Shown here piece by piece: positions 8,785-18,961 of a stretch of DNA of 64,000 bases. Each line of letters begins with the position of its first letter. Positions within the stretch are counted from its first letter, which is position 1. The notes below the pieces were generated by a model, which was given only the letters and a program-made list of their open reading frames with translations, did no database searches and had not been told where the DNA came from. The stretch covers positions 833,351 through 897,350 of the forward strand of contig NZ_KB913028.1 in the NCBI RefSeq assembly GCF_000384135.1. The letters are read 5' to 3'. Source of the DNA: Succinispira mobilis DSM 6222 (GTDB lineage: Bacteria; Bacillota; Negativicutes; Acidaminococcales; Succinispiraceae). The position numbers and the translations under genes were made by a program.

Positions 8785-11351
8785 AAAATCCAACACCAAT
8801 GATAGCGCAATACTTGAGTGTGAAAGCAAAACATCCTCAAGAGATTCTGTTTTTTCGTTTGGGGGATTTCTATGAAATGTTTTTTGATGATGCCGTTTTG
8901 GCATCGAGAGAGTTAGAAATTGCGCTTACAGCTCGTGACGGTGGGAATAAAAATAAAATCCCAATGTGTGGGGTTCCTTACCATGCGGCAAATAATTATA
9001 TTGCCAAACTTATAGATAAAGGTTATAAGGTTGCAATTTGTGAACAGGTTGAAGATCCTAAAATGACTAAAGGGTTGGTAAAACGCGAAGTTATTAAAGT
9101 TGTTACCCCAGGCAGTTTTTTTAATGAAAATTTAGAACAAGGGAGTAATAGCTATATAGTACAAGTAGTGCGCTATGAGTTAGAAGCTGCTTTAGCAGTA
9201 GTTGATGTATTCACTGGAGAATTTAAGTACCAATACTTGGGCAGGTTAGAAAATGATAGCTTGCTATTGGATAGTTTAGCTCGTTTAAATCCAGTAGAAT
9301 TAATTTTAGAAACAATTACTCCAGCAAATGATGTTATGCTAGAATTTTTGCAGAGTCGTTTTCCAAAATGCCTGCTAACTTACTACAAACCTGATGTTGC
9401 CGAACAACTGTTAGAAAAACATTTTGAACAACGACCAGCTCAAATTGTTGCAGTAAAAGCCATAGAAAACTTACTAGCTTATGTACAATATATTTTAAAA
9501 ATAGATTGTAAGCATATTAATAAACTAGAAGAAATTGTTCAAGAAGAATACATGCGTTTGGACACAGCAACATTGCGAAATCTAGAATTGTTGCGCAATA
9601 CAAACGACTATGGCAGTAAAAATTCTTTGTTTTGGGCATTAAATGCAACTCGGACCAGTATGGGGGCCCGTAAACTACGAAAAAGCATTGAATTTCCGCT
9701 CCTAAATATAAACACGATCAGAACTAGGCAAGAAGCTGTAGGCGTACTAATCAAAGAAACTTTGCGGCGAGATACAATTGCTGAGCTGTTAGATAACTGT
9801 TGTGATATTGAACGGCTTTTATCCAAAGTAGAGTTAAACACGATAAACCCACGAGATTTAGTTAATTTAAAGCAGACTTTAATAAAATTACCGAGTTTAA
9901 AAGTAGAACTGAGCAATTTAACAGCAAGCGGACTTTTACAAAAATTAGGTTTAGAATTGGCTTTGCAAAGTGAATTAGGCGTTTTATTAGAACAGGCTTT
10001 GGTAGAAAACCCACCCCTGATTATAAAAGATGGTGGGGTGTTTAAGAGTGGCTACAGTCAAGACTTAGATGAACTGCGAGAGTTATCACAAGATAGTGAT
10101 ACTTGGTTGAAAAACTTTGAGCAACAACAACGAGAGCTTACAGGAATTAAAAATCTAAAAGTAGGCTATAGTAAAATTTTTGGGTACTATCTTGAAGTTA
10201 GTAAGGGAAATGTAGGTGCAGTACCAGCTAATTTTATCCGTAAGCAAACCCTAGTTAATGGGGAACGATATATTGTTGCCGAATTAAAAGAATTTGAAGA
10301 TAAAATTTTAGGCTCTAAAGAAAAAGTATATCAATTGGAATTGCTTTTGTTTGAAAACTTACGTTTACAAGTAGCTAAAAACATTAAGGAGTTACAGTTG
10401 TTGGCACAGCAATTAGCTTTATTAGATTTAGTTTTAAGTTTTGCTACTGTAGCGGACCGCTATAACTATATTTGTCCACAAGTTGTTAGCGGCGACCAGC
10501 TTAAAATTGTAGAAGGTAGGCATCCAGTAGTCGAAAGACTACTAAAAAAAGAATTGTTTGTACCTAACAATACAGATTTTGCCGGCGCAAGGATACAGAT
10601 AATTACTGGACCGAACATGGCTGGGAAGTCTACATATATGCGCCAAGTTGCTTTATTGTGTATTATGGCTCAAGTTGGCAGCTTTATTCCAGCAAGCCAA
10701 GCAACTATCTCTCCAATTGAGCAGGTCTTTACTAGAGTTGGTGCCAGTGATGATTTAGCAACTGGACAAAGTACGTTTATGGTAGAGATGCAAGAAGTTG
10801 CTGGAATTTTGGCAAGAGCTAATAAAAAAAGTTTAATTATCTTAGATGAAGTTGGCCGTGGGACAAGTACTTATGATGGGATTAGTATTGCTCATGCTGT
10901 GGTAGAATATATTGCACAAAAGATAAAAGCAAAAACCTTATTTGCTACACACTATCACGAATTAATTGAGCTTGAAACTTGTCTAACTGAAGTAAAGAAT
11001 TTTAGCGTGGCAATTCGTGAGCGTGGCCGCGAAATAGTTTTTTTAAGAAGGATTGTAAGGGGCGGTTCTGATAAGAGTTATGGTGTACATGTAGCTCAAT
11101 TAGCAGGATTGCCTAGCTCAGTGTTGCTTAGAGCAACCGCACTAGTAGATTTTTATGCTAAGGATAATAATATATGTCAACCAGAGAAAACGCCTAGTGT
11201 TGCGAAAAAATCTGTAGATAATCATTCAACAGGCGACTTATTTAATGATGTTTTGTTACAAGAAGTTTTAGAGTTGGATTTACCAAGCATAACGCCATTA
11301 GAAGCGTTGAATTTTTTGTATAAATTCCAAGCAGAACTAAAAAAAACATGA
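8778..11351 (+). CDS. mutS: DNA mismatch repair protein MutS
   Basis: MutS detects mismatches and recruits MutL. The 857-residue protein starts with the mismatch-binding FYEMF motif (in FRLGDFYEMFFDDA) and continues through connector, lever and clamp domains. The ATPase has Walker A GPNMAGKST near residue 612 and the DEVGRGTSTYDG segment. The length and C-terminal helices are normal. It overlaps miaB by 7 bases, with mutL 32 bases downstream. Confidence 0.98.
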   Translation: MLENPTPMIAQYLSVKAKHPQEILFFRLGDFYEMFFDDAVLASRELEIALTARDGGNKNKIPMCGVPYHAANNYIAKLIDKGYKVAICEQVEDPKMTKGLVKREVIKVVTPGSFFNENLEQGSNSYIVQVVRYELEAALAVVDVFTGEFKYQYLGRLENDSLLLDSLARLNPVELILETITPANDVMLEFLQSRFPKCLLTYYKPDVAEQLLEKHFEQRPAQIVAVKAIENLLAYVQYILKIDCKHINKLEEIVQEEYMRLDTATLRNLELLRNTNDYGSKNSLFWALNATRTSMGARKLRKSIEFPLLNINTIRTRQEAVGVLIKETLRRDTIAELLDNCCDIERLLSKVELNTINPRDLVNLKQTLIKLPSLKVELSNLTASGLLQKLGLELALQSELGVLLEQALVENPPLIIKDGGVFKSGYSQDLDELRELSQDSDTWLKNFEQQQRELTGIKNLKVGYSKIFGYYLEVSKGNVGAVPANFIRKQTLVNGERYIVAELKEFEDKILGSKEKVYQLELLLFENLRLQVAKNIKELQLLAQQLALLDLVLSFATVADRYNYICPQVVSGDQLKIVEGRHPVVERLLKKELFVPNNTDFAGARIQIITGPNMAGKSTYMRQVALLCIMAQVGSFIPASQATISPIEQVFTRVGASDDLATGQSTFMVEMQEVAGILARANKKSLIILDEVGRGTSTYDGISIAHAVVEYIAQKIKAKTLFATHYHELIELETCLTEVKNFSVAIRERGREIVFLRRIVRGGSDKSYGVHVAQLAGLPSSVLLRATALVDFYAKDNNICQPEKTPSVAKKSVDNHSTGDLFNDVLLQEVLELDLPSITPLEALNFLYKFQAELKKT

Positions 11352-11383
11352 TTTAGATATTAACTAAAGAGGTGGTGATAAAG

Positions 11384-13378
11384 ATGGCGAAAATTAAAAT
11401 TTTAGATAAAAATGTGGCCAATCAAATAGCGGCAGGCGAAGTAGTAGAACGGCCCGCTTCGGTTATAAAAGAGTTAGTGGAAAATTCTTTGGATGCTGGG
11501 GCGACAGTAATAGATGTTGAAATTATCCAAGGCGGGATAGAGTATTTACGAGTTACTGATAATGGGCAAGGAATGTCGGCTGAAGATGCCTTGCTGGCTA
11601 TTGAAAGGCATGCAACAAGTAAGATAAACCTTGCAGAGGATTTGGCTAAAATTCATACATTAGGTTTTCGAGGTGAAGCCTTGCCAAGTATTGCTTCGGT
11701 TTCAGAATTTAAGCTTTTGACACGTACTAAAGAAGATGAGCTGGCAATTATTGTACAAGTTGCAGGTGGTTCGGTAAAAGAGCTAGAAAAAACAGGAGCA
11801 AACTTAGGAACGACGGTATTTGTGGAAAACTTATTCTATAATTTGCCCGCAAGGCGTAAATTTTTAAAAACAGTTAGTACGGAAGCAAGATATATAAATG
11901 AAGTTATAACCAAATTAGCTTTATCAAGGCCAGATGTAAAGTTTACTTTGAAAAATAATGAGCGACTAGTTTTAAAAACACCGGGTAGTGGACAGTTGCA
12001 GGACTGTATTCAGGCTCTATATGGTAGTGAAGTGGCGGAAGCTTTGTTAACTGTGAATTTGCAAGCTGCGGGCATTGTGGTTACGGGATTCGTTAGTCGA
12101 CCTAGTTTTACTAAAAGTAGTAGAATTTTGCAATTAGCTTTTGTCAATAAACGTAGTATTACTAGCAAGCTTGTATATCGTGCTATTGATGCGGCTTATC
12201 AATCTAAAATAGCTCGAGGAACACATCCCTTTGCACTTTTAAACATTACAATTGATACTGAACAGGTTGATGTTAATGTGCATCCTCAAAAACAAGAAGT
12301 AAAGTTTAGCGATGATAGTTTTGTTTATCGGCATCTTTATCGTGCCATTTTAAATGCTTTAGAATATCCATTAGAGGAATTAGTTTTGCAAGAAAAACAA
12401 GGAACTCAAAATATCGAGGCAATAAGCAATGCCGCAGAAGTTTCCAAGGATAATTCTCCAAGACTGGTAAGTTTTTGCCAAGAAAAGAATTATATTTATC
12501 CTAAACAGCAAGAAACAGGTGAAATTTGGCGGGCTGCTCATTCGGAAATAGAGGCAACAATTAGAAATAATGTTGCCACAAAGCAACAAGAGCGGTCGCA
12601 AATTATTACTGAAGTAGAACGTAGCTCAGTAGCGACAACAACAGTAGTGCCTAATATAGCGCTAGAAAGCATGAAAACTATAAATGAAAAATCTTTCTTC
12701 AATGAGGAACTTTCAGAATTAAAAACTGGATTTGATCCAATTACGGGCGAGGTAGCTTCAGTTGTTGTTCCTCTTCAAGATGCTAGTTCATTGTTTGAGG
12801 ATAAAAAGTTTTCTAAATTGCAAGCTCTAGGACAAGTTTTAAACAAATATATTTTAGCAGAACAAGGGGATAAACTAGTAATTATAGATCAACATGCGGC
12901 GCATGAAAGAATAATTTATGATAAATTGGTTCAGCAAGAACAAGCTAATTATGTACAGGAGCTTTTGGTACCGGAGTATATCAAGTTATTGCGTTCGGAA
13001 GAACAGTTAATTCAAGAAAATTTGGCACATTTTCTACAAATTGGTCTGCAATTAGAGTTTGTAGGACAGCAGACAGTGCGTGTTGCTAGTGTGCCTGCTG
13101 CAATTAATAGTGAAAATTTTAGAGAGTTTTTTAATTATTTGTTACAAACTTTGTTAGAATATAAAAAGCCAACTTTAGCTGATTTCAGACAAGCCGTGGC
13201 ACACTCGGTTGCTTGCAAAGCAGCAATAAAAGCGGGTAAAAATTTAGATTTAGGACAGATGCAGCTTTTGTTAGAAGAATTATTGGCAACTACCCATCCT
13301 TTTACATGTCCTCATGGGCGGCCAATTATGATCGAATTTACAGATCATGAATTAAATAAAATGTTTAAGCGGAGTTGA
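11384..13378 (+). CDS. mutL: DNA mismatch repair protein MutL (endonuclease type)
   Basis: The N-terminal GHKL ATPase is complete (NQIAAGEVVERP, ENSLDAGAT, DNGQGM, GFRGEALPSIASV). The C-terminal domain carries the metal-binding endonuclease motifs of MutL in bacteria lacking MutH: DQHAAHERIIYD (residues 502-513), ACKAAIKAG and CPHGRPI. The last position of the DQHA(x)2E(x)4E motif is Asp513 instead of Glu. The middle linker is long and low in complexity. The frame is open from GTG 11372, but GAGGTGG upstream fits ATG 11384 (664 residues). It overlaps the next gene's ribosome binding site. Confidence 0.97.
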   Translation: MAKIKILDKNVANQIAAGEVVERPASVIKELVENSLDAGATVIDVEIIQGGIEYLRVTDNGQGMSAEDALLAIERHATSKINLAEDLAKIHTLGFRGEALPSIASVSEFKLLTRTKEDELAIIVQVAGGSVKELEKTGANLGTTVFVENLFYNLPARRKFLKTVSTEARYINEVITKLALSRPDVKFTLKNNERLVLKTPGSGQLQDCIQALYGSEVAEALLTVNLQAAGIVVTGFVSRPSFTKSSRILQLAFVNKRSITSKLVYRAIDAAYQSKIARGTHPFALLNITIDTEQVDVNVHPQKQEVKFSDDSFVYRHLYRAILNALEYPLEELVLQEKQGTQNIEAISNAAEVSKDNSPRLVSFCQEKNYIYPKQQETGEIWRAAHSEIEATIRNNVATKQQERSQIITEVERSSVATTTVVPNIALESMKTINEKSFFNEELSELKTGFDPITGEVASVVVPLQDASSLFEDKKFSKLQALGQVLNKYILAEQGDKLVIIDQHAAHERIIYDKLVQQEQANYVQELLVPEYIKLLRSEEQLIQENLAHFLQIGLQLEFVGQQTVRVASVPAAINSENFREFFNYLLQTLLEYKKPTLADFRQAVAHSVACKAAIKAGKNLDLGQMQLLLEELLATTHPFTCPHGRPIMIEFTDHELNKMFKRS

Positions 13379-13380
13379 AG

Positions 13381-14151
13381 ATGAAGGTAGCCATAACTGT
13401 AAGTAATAAGGCGGGCTGGGCTCAATGTGAATTAGCCAAGCAATATGCCCGGCAACTGGAAGTTGCTTATTTAGCTCGAAAACCAATAACTGCAATGTTG
13501 GAAGAAAATGAGTTACAAGCGATCTTAGTTCTAGAAAATTCTGGGTGGAAATTAAAAACCACAGAGCAAGAATTTTTTTTTCACCCGAGTATGGCTAAGT
13601 TAAGGATCGAAAATCTATTGAAAGGCGGAACCGATAATTTATTGGAAGCAATGCAACTACAAACCGGCATGAAGATTTTAGATGCTACGTTGGGCTTAGC
13701 AAGCGATGCTTTAGTTTGTGCATATGCATTGGGAAATCAGGGGACGATTACCGGAATAGAAGCTTCTAAGTGGATAAGTTTTATTGTGACGCAAGGATTA
13801 AAAGATTATTCAACTATAGGTCTGTTAGAAAACGCAGCACAGCGTATCAAGGTTCACTGCCAAGATCATTTGAGTTATTTGGTGTCGCAGGCTGATGCCA
13901 GTTATGATATTGTTTATTTTGACCCGATGTTTGAACACCCTGTGCATGGTTCGAGTAACATGCAACCTTTGCGCGAATTCGCTTGTAGCCAAGAATTAAC
14001 TTTATTAGCTATAGAGCAGGCACTGCGTGTAGCTAGGCGACGTGTTGTTATTAAAGAAAACAAATATAATAGTTTATTTGCTAAATTACCGCTAACAAGG
14101 GTGTGTGGTGGTAGATATAGTAAAATAAAGTATGCTGTTATTGAGGTATAG
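13381..14151 (+). CDS. Class I SAM-dependent methyltransferase, RsmJ-like
   Basis: The protein (256 residues) has a SAM-binding motif region ILDATLGLASDALV (about residues 98-111), a GIEAS acidic strand and the catalytic-type YFDPMFEHP motif. Together these resemble the RsmJ family that makes m2G1516 in 16S rRNA. The DPMF/P motif suits N-methylation of a base. GCGGAG upstream fits ATG 13381, which overlaps the mutL end closely. Placement between mutL and miaA suggests an RNA-modification role, but the target base is not shown by the sequence. Confidence 0.75.
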   Translation: MKVAITVSNKAGWAQCELAKQYARQLEVAYLARKPITAMLEENELQAILVLENSGWKLKTTEQEFFFHPSMAKLRIENLLKGGTDNLLEAMQLQTGMKILDATLGLASDALVCAYALGNQGTITGIEASKWISFIVTQGLKDYSTIGLLENAAQRIKVHCQDHLSYLVSQADASYDIVYFDPMFEHPVHGSSNMQPLREFACSQELTLLAIEQALRVARRRVVIKENKYNSLFAKLPLTRVCGGRYSKIKYAVIEV

Positions 14152-14154
14152 AAC

Positions 14155-15090
14155 ATGAAAAAAAAAGTGATTGTTTTATTGGGGCCCACGGCTACTGGTA
14201 AAAGTGATTTGGGAATTGAATTAGCCCAATTATTAGATGGAGAAATAATTTCGGGAGATAGTGTCTTGGTCTATCAGGGCTTAAATATTGGCAGTGCTAA
14301 ACCAGCTAGAGAAGAAATGGCGGGTATTCAACATCATATGATTGATATTTTAACAGCAAAAGAGAGTTTTGATGTTTTGACCTTTAAAAAAAAGGTTGAA
14401 GAATTAATAGTTTCTATCAATGCCAAAGGGAAAATGCCGATTTTAGTTGGGGGGACAGGACTTTATCTTAAAGCAGTTCTAGAGGATTATTCTTTTTTGA
14501 ATGTGCAAGAAAATGTACAACTAAGAAAAGAATTAGAAGAATTTGCGAGCCAGTATGGGAATAAAGCATTACATCTGCGTTTGGCAGAATTAGATAAGGC
14601 AATGGCCGAAAAACTACATTATAATGATTGTTTTCGTGTTATTCGCGCAATTGAAATAGCGTTAGCGGGAGAAAATAAAGAACAGGCTAGTTCAACTGGA
14701 CAAATTCGACCTGATTATCAGGCTTGGGTATATGGTTTGAATATGGAGCGGAGCAAATTATACGCGCGAATTAATTTGCGTGTAGATAAAATGTTAGAAG
14801 CTGGCTTAATTGCGGAGGTAAAAAATTTGTTGGCGGATGGAGTTTCTAGCCAGTCACAGGCTTTACAGGCAATTGGTTATAAACAAGTTGTGGAATATCT
14901 TCAAGGTGAAGTGGATTATGATACTTGCGAATACAATATTAAACAGGCTACGCGTCGCTTTGCGAAACGACAAATTACTTGGTTTAAGAAAATGTCATAT
15001 ATAAAATGGTTAGAAGTTACGGAAAAAACAAAAATGGAAGACGTAGCCAAATTCATTGCACAGGAGGTAGGCAGTTATGAAGAAGTATAG
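14155..15090 (+). CDS. miaA: tRNA dimethylallyltransferase
   Basis: MiaA transfers dimethylallyl from DMAPP to A37 of tRNAs reading U-starting codons. The P-loop GPTATGKS is at residues 9-16. DSVLVYQGLNIGSAKP and VGGTGLYLKAVLE match the family in order. It has 311 residues, normal for the family. It lies 3 bases after the methyltransferase gene and its end overlaps the next start by 14 bases. With miaB upstream, the window encodes both steps to ms2i6A. Confidence 0.96.
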   Translation: MKKKVIVLLGPTATGKSDLGIELAQLLDGEIISGDSVLVYQGLNIGSAKPAREEMAGIQHHMIDILTAKESFDVLTFKKKVEELIVSINAKGKMPILVGGTGLYLKAVLEDYSFLNVQENVQLRKELEEFASQYGNKALHLRLAELDKAMAEKLHYNDCFRVIRAIEIALAGENKEQASSTGQIRPDYQAWVYGLNMERSKLYARINLRVDKMLEAGLIAEVKNLLADGVSSQSQALQAIGYKQVVEYLQGEVDYDTCEYNIKQATRRFAKRQITWFKKMSYIKWLEVTEKTKMEDVAKFIAQEVGSYEEV

Positions 15091-16258
15091 GTGGGGTAAT
15101 ATAACAATTTTTGCTATAGCCATATTAGTAGTTAGTGCCTTAGCAAGTTGGTATTTTTTTGCTAATAAAACTAAATCTGATGCAGGAAAAGAACAACCTC
15201 AAACTAAACAAGTAGTATTGAATAAAAGTGACTATAAAGAAGAAAGTAAACAAGCCTTACGCTTGCTAGATAAATTTTTTGCACAACATGAAAATTGGGC
15301 AGTTGAAGAACAGTCACGGTTAGAAAGTAAACAACATGGTAGCAGTGGTTTAACTAGAAGTATGGAAATTCGTTTGACCGAAAAAGACAATCTAGAGGTA
15401 GTGCTAGAAAAACTAAAAGGTTTTGCAGAAAAAAATAACTTGAAAATGCAAGCACAAAAGGAAGAGAAAACTACTAGTGCTAACAAAGCCATTAGTTTAG
15501 AGATTGGGTTTGAAACGGCTCAGGGAGTATTTGTAACTGATAAATTACTTTTTTTGTCAGCAAATAAAGAAAAGAGTAAAAAGAAAGAAAGCGCTGGCAA
15601 TGGTCGTTTAGCTCTAATAATTGATGATGCAGGCTATTCATTGGAACCTTTAGAAAAAATGTTACAAATAGAGGTACCATTAACTTTTGCGATTTTACCA
15701 TATCGACCCTATTCAGAGGATAGTTTAAGATTGATTAAGGCTTCGGGGCAACAAGCAATTTTACATTTGCCGATGCAACCCTTAAATCAAGCAGCACAAT
15801 CAGAAAAAAGCACGATAACAGTAGATATGACAGAAAATGAAATTATCGCCACTACTAAAGCTGCTTTAGATAGTTTACCAGGTGTTATTGGTGTAAATAA
15901 TCATCAAGGTTCGCGAGCTACGGCTGATGAACGGGTGGTGAAAGCAGTATTAAGTGTGTTAAGTAATCGGGATTTGTTTTTTGTAGATAGTTATACCCAA
16001 CCAAAAACTATCGCTTATAAAGTAGCTACACAAATGGGCGTTCCCAATGCAAGGAACATGGCTTTTTTAGATGGTGAAGCTGATGTTAGCTATATTAAGG
16101 GGCGGATGTTGCAGGCCGCAAAAGCTGCCTTGAATGATGGAACGCATATTGCGATTTGTCATGTGCGCCCCGCTACAGCTACGGCGCTACTGGCAACTAT
16201 TGAAGAAATTAAAAGTATGGGTGTAAAATTAGTTTATGTATCTGATTTAGTAAATTAA
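15077..16258 (+). CDS. Divergent polysaccharide deacetylase family protein, membrane-anchored
   Basis: A short basic N terminus and a hydrophobic segment (about residues 8-29) indicate a signal anchor. A lysine- and glutamate-rich linker follows. The C-terminal half begins with RLALIIDDAGYS and contains FAILPY, ILHLPMQP, GVNNHQGS and ICHVRPAT. These fit the divergent polysaccharide deacetylase family (YibQ type) with a NodB-like fold. It should face the periplasm and probably acts on envelope polysaccharide, though activity in this family is not well established. A clear AGGAGG lies before ATG 15077, inside the end of miaA. Confidence 0.82.
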   Translation: MKKYRWGNITIFAIAILVVSALASWYFFANKTKSDAGKEQPQTKQVVLNKSDYKEESKQALRLLDKFFAQHENWAVEEQSRLESKQHGSSGLTRSMEIRLTEKDNLEVVLEKLKGFAEKNNLKMQAQKEEKTTSANKAISLEIGFETAQGVFVTDKLLFLSANKEKSKKKESAGNGRLALIIDDAGYSLEPLEKMLQIEVPLTFAILPYRPYSEDSLRLIKASGQQAILHLPMQPLNQAAQSEKSTITVDMTENEIIATTKAALDSLPGVIGVNNHQGSRATADERVVKAVLSVLSNRDLFFVDSYTQPKTIAYKVATQMGVPNARNMAFLDGEADVSYIKGRMLQAAKAALNDGTHIAICHVRPATATALLATIEEIKSMGVKLVYVSDLVN

Positions 16259-16281
16259 AATAATTACTAGGGAGTGGAAGC

Positions 16282-17523
16282 ATGTCAACTGAACAAGTTA
16301 TTAGTAAATATGAAAAATATATAAATCCAGCGATGGCGAAATTATTTAGATTTATGGGTTTAAATAGTGTTGAAAATAGGGCTCAAGGCTGTTATGTATA
16401 TGATGAGCAAGATAAAGAGTATATTGATTGCTTAGGTGGTTATGGGGTCTTTGCCTTAGGTCATTGTCACCCTCAAGTTGTAAAAGCTGTTCAAGAACAG
16501 GTAGGAAGGATACCTCTATCGAGCAAAGTTCTGTTCAATCGTCAATTAGCAGATTTAGCCGAAAAATTAGCGGAAATAACTCCAGGAGACTTGCAATATT
16601 CTTTTATTGTAAATAGTGGTACAGAAGCTGTAGAAGCGATGTTGAAAGTAGCAAAATTGGCTACTGGTAAAGGTAAGTTTCTATGTATGACAAATTCATT
16701 TCATGGCAAAAGTTTAGGTTCATTATCAGCCACTGGACGGGAGTTATTTCGCGAACCATTTAAACCCTTGTTAAATGGTTTTGAACACATTCCTTTTGGG
16801 GATATTAAGGCTTTAGAACAAAAACTTGATTCTAGCTATGCTGGAGTGATTTTAGAACCGATTCAAGGAGAAGGTGGAATTATTTTACCGCCAGCAGGAT
16901 ATTTGCAAAAAATTCGCGAACTTTGTGATCAGCATGGTGTATTGATGTTAGTAGATGAAGTGCAAACAGGAATGGGGCGTACTGGTAAATATTTTGCAGT
17001 TGAGCACGAAGCTGTAGTGCCAGATATTATTGCATTGGCAAAAGCACTAGGTGGCGGAGTTATGCCGATTGGAGCAATAGTGGCGCGAGAAAAAGTTTGG
17101 CAGGGCTTAATTGAATCACCATTTTTACATACTACAACTTTTGGTGGTAATCAATTAGCTTGCACAGCTGCTTTAGCTACAATAGAAGTTATTGAAAAAG
17201 AAGGGCTGCTGGCGTTAGCACGTGATAATGGCGCATATTTTTTGGCAGGATTGAGGGCTATCCAAGATAAATACCCCGCAGTAATTACTCAAGTCCGTGG
17301 TTTAGGAATGATGCTGGGGCTAGAGCTTAGTAAAGAGGGCGTGGGCGGTTTGCTTTTATCGTTATTAATCGATGATGGAATTTTGATTGCTTACACCCTA
17401 AATAATCCCAAAGTAATTAGGCTAGAACCAGCCTTGAACATGCCTAGAGAATTGATTGATATTGTATTGGCAAAAATAGCGTGTGCAGTAGCTACTGCCA
17501 ATGAAGCAATAGAAGATTTATAG
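16282..17523 (+). CDS. Class III PLP aminotransferase, putrescine aminotransferase (PatA/YgjG)-like
   Basis: The 413-residue protein has fold-type I class III motifs: CLGGYGVFALGHCHP near residue 53, NSGTEAVEAMLK, FHGKSLGSLSATGR, LVDEVQTGMGRTG and the PLP-lysine region LAKALGGGVMPIGA. The wording of the N-terminal half is closest to what I recall of putrescine aminotransferase PatA, but ornithine or other diamine substrates cannot be excluded. ATG 16282 follows GGAGTGG. No polyamine genes are adjacent, so context gives no further help. Confidence 0.75.
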   Translation: MSTEQVISKYEKYINPAMAKLFRFMGLNSVENRAQGCYVYDEQDKEYIDCLGGYGVFALGHCHPQVVKAVQEQVGRIPLSSKVLFNRQLADLAEKLAEITPGDLQYSFIVNSGTEAVEAMLKVAKLATGKGKFLCMTNSFHGKSLGSLSATGRELFREPFKPLLNGFEHIPFGDIKALEQKLDSSYAGVILEPIQGEGGIILPPAGYLQKIRELCDQHGVLMLVDEVQTGMGRTGKYFAVEHEAVVPDIIALAKALGGGVMPIGAIVAREKVWQGLIESPFLHTTTFGGNQLACTAALATIEVIEKEGLLALARDNGAYFLAGLRAIQDKYPAVITQVRGLGMMLGLELSKEGVGGLLLSLLIDDGILIAYTLNNPKVIRLEPALNMPRELIDIVLAKIACAVATANEAIEDL

Positions 17524-17538
17524 AAAAGAGGGAAAAAA

Positions 17539-17973
17539 ATGCCAAGTGTATTAGTAAGTAAAAAAGTTAGTGGCAAGATAGACGATATTTATCAGCTAAT
17601 CAGTGATATGCCTAGTTATCCACGATTCATGCCGGATTTGCTTAGTGTAACTTTGCTGTCCAGGGAATTAAATAAAACGACAACCCATTGGATTTCTAAT
17701 GTTGATGGGCGGAAGATTGAGTGGACTGAAGAAGATTTATTTTATCCGCAACAGTATCGGATTGAGTATCAGCAAATAAAAGGCGATTTAAAAAAGTTTA
17801 CTGGTTACTGGCAGTTAGCAGAAACAACGGAAGGGGTAGAAATTAGTTTATTTGTAGATTTTGAATTTGGGATCCCTATGATTGCCGGCTTATTAAATCC
17901 GCTATTAAAGAAGAAAGTCCGCGAAAACAGTGAAAATATGTTAACTGCAATTGAACAAGAACTTTGCAAATAA
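17539..17973 (+). CDS. SRPBCC/START-domain protein (COQ10/RatA type)
   Basis: This 144-residue protein fits the polyketide-cyclase/dehydrase (START-like) fold of the COQ10/RatA family: an N-terminal VSKKVSGKIDDIYQLISDMPSYPRFMPD segment, central strands with WTEEDLFYPQQYRIEY, and a C-terminal helix. Members bind hydrophobic ligands such as quinones; the RatA ribosome-toxin label on some homologues should not be assumed here. It begins 15 bases after the aminotransferase with RBS AGAGGGAA. Confidence 0.7.
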   Translation: MPSVLVSKKVSGKIDDIYQLISDMPSYPRFMPDLLSVTLLSRELNKTTTHWISNVDGRKIEWTEEDLFYPQQYRIEYQQIKGDLKKFTGYWQLAETTEGVEISLFVDFEFGIPMIAGLLNPLLKKKVRENSENMLTAIEQELCK

Positions 17974-18072
17974 TTTCACAAAAAATTTACAAATTTATAC
18001 TTGTATTTTGGCGAAAATTCCGCTAGTATGAATGATATAAAACAAACATTAGTTTATGTTTAGGAGGGGTAT

Positions 18073-18957
18073 ATGAGTTCTTTAAAAACGGCTGCTTTAT
18101 TGGCCTTGATGACAGCCCTATTGGTAGCAGTAGGTGGGGCTTTTGCTGGTCGAGGCGGCATGATGATTATGTTAATTATTTCTTTAGGGATAAATTTTGT
18201 AAGTTACTGGTTTAGTGACAAAATAGTTTTAAAAATGTATAATGCTCAAGAAGTTAGTATGCAACAAGCACCAGAATTAGTTGGTTTAGTTGCGAAATTA
18301 GCAAGAAAAGCAAATATGCCTATGCCTAGGGTATATGTAATTGATATGGATGCACCTAATGCTTTTGCAACAGGCAGAAATCCAGAGAATGCTGCAGTAG
18401 CGGCAACAAGAGGAATTCTGAGAATGTTGACTTTAGAAGAATTAGAGGGCGTTATGGCTCATGAGTTAGCGCACGTGAAAAATCGTGACACCTTAATTAG
18501 TACGATCGCGGCTAGTTTAGCTGGGGTGATTACAATGATTGCTGATATGGTACGTTGGGGTGCGATTTTCGGAATGGGACGTAGCAATGATGATGATGGT
18601 GAAGGGGCAGGCGGATTAGTTGGCTCCTTAGCAATGATGATAGTGGCGCCATTGGCGGCAATGCTAATTCAAATGGGTATTTCTCGTTCGCGTGAATATT
18701 TGGCAGATCGAACTGGGGGAGAATTGTCAGGTAATCCGTTGGCATTGGCTAGTGCTCTTAGCAAAATGGAGATGTTTGCACGGGGTACTTATCAGCCGGA
18801 TACTAACGCTACGCCAGCAACGGCACATATGTTTATTGTAAATCCACTAGCGGGCAAAGGGCAATGGTTAATGAGTCTTTTTAGTACACATCCGACTACT
18901 GCCAGCCGAATTGAAGAATTAAAAAAACAAGCTGAATTAATGCGGTATCGCAAATAG
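18073..18957 (+). CDS. htpX: Membrane zinc metalloprotease HtpX (M48)
   Basis: HtpX degrades misfolded membrane proteins. The 294-residue protein has two N-terminal membrane helices, the zinc motif [10 protein letters not shown] near residue 133, two further hydrophobic segments and the third-ligand region [19 protein letters not shown] precedes ATG 18073. The 99-base gap after the START-domain gene contains weak promoter-like boxes (TTGTAT at 18001, TAGTAT at 18024), so separate heat or envelope-stress transcription is possible but unproven. Confidence 0.95.
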   Translation: MSSLKTAALLALMTALLVAVGGAFAGRGGMMIMLIISLGINFVSYWFSDKIVLKMYNAQEVSMQQAPELVGLVAKLARKANMPMPRVYVIDMDAPNAFATGRNPENAAVAATRGILRMLTLEELEGVMAHELAHVKNRDTLISTIAASLAGVITMIADMVRWGAIFGMGRSNDDDGEGAGGLVGSLAMMIVAPLAAMLIQMGISRSREYLADRTGGELSGNPLALASALSKMEMFARGTYQPDTNATPATAHMFIVNPLAGKGQWLMSLFSTHPTTASRIEELKKQAELMRYRK

Positions 18958-18961
18958 TTAA

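Noticed and set aside
18530-18745. Minus-strand frame with a His-rich segment inside htpX
   Set aside because: It lies wholly within htpX on the opposite strand; the His run is the complement of the Asp-rich GATGATGATGG codons.
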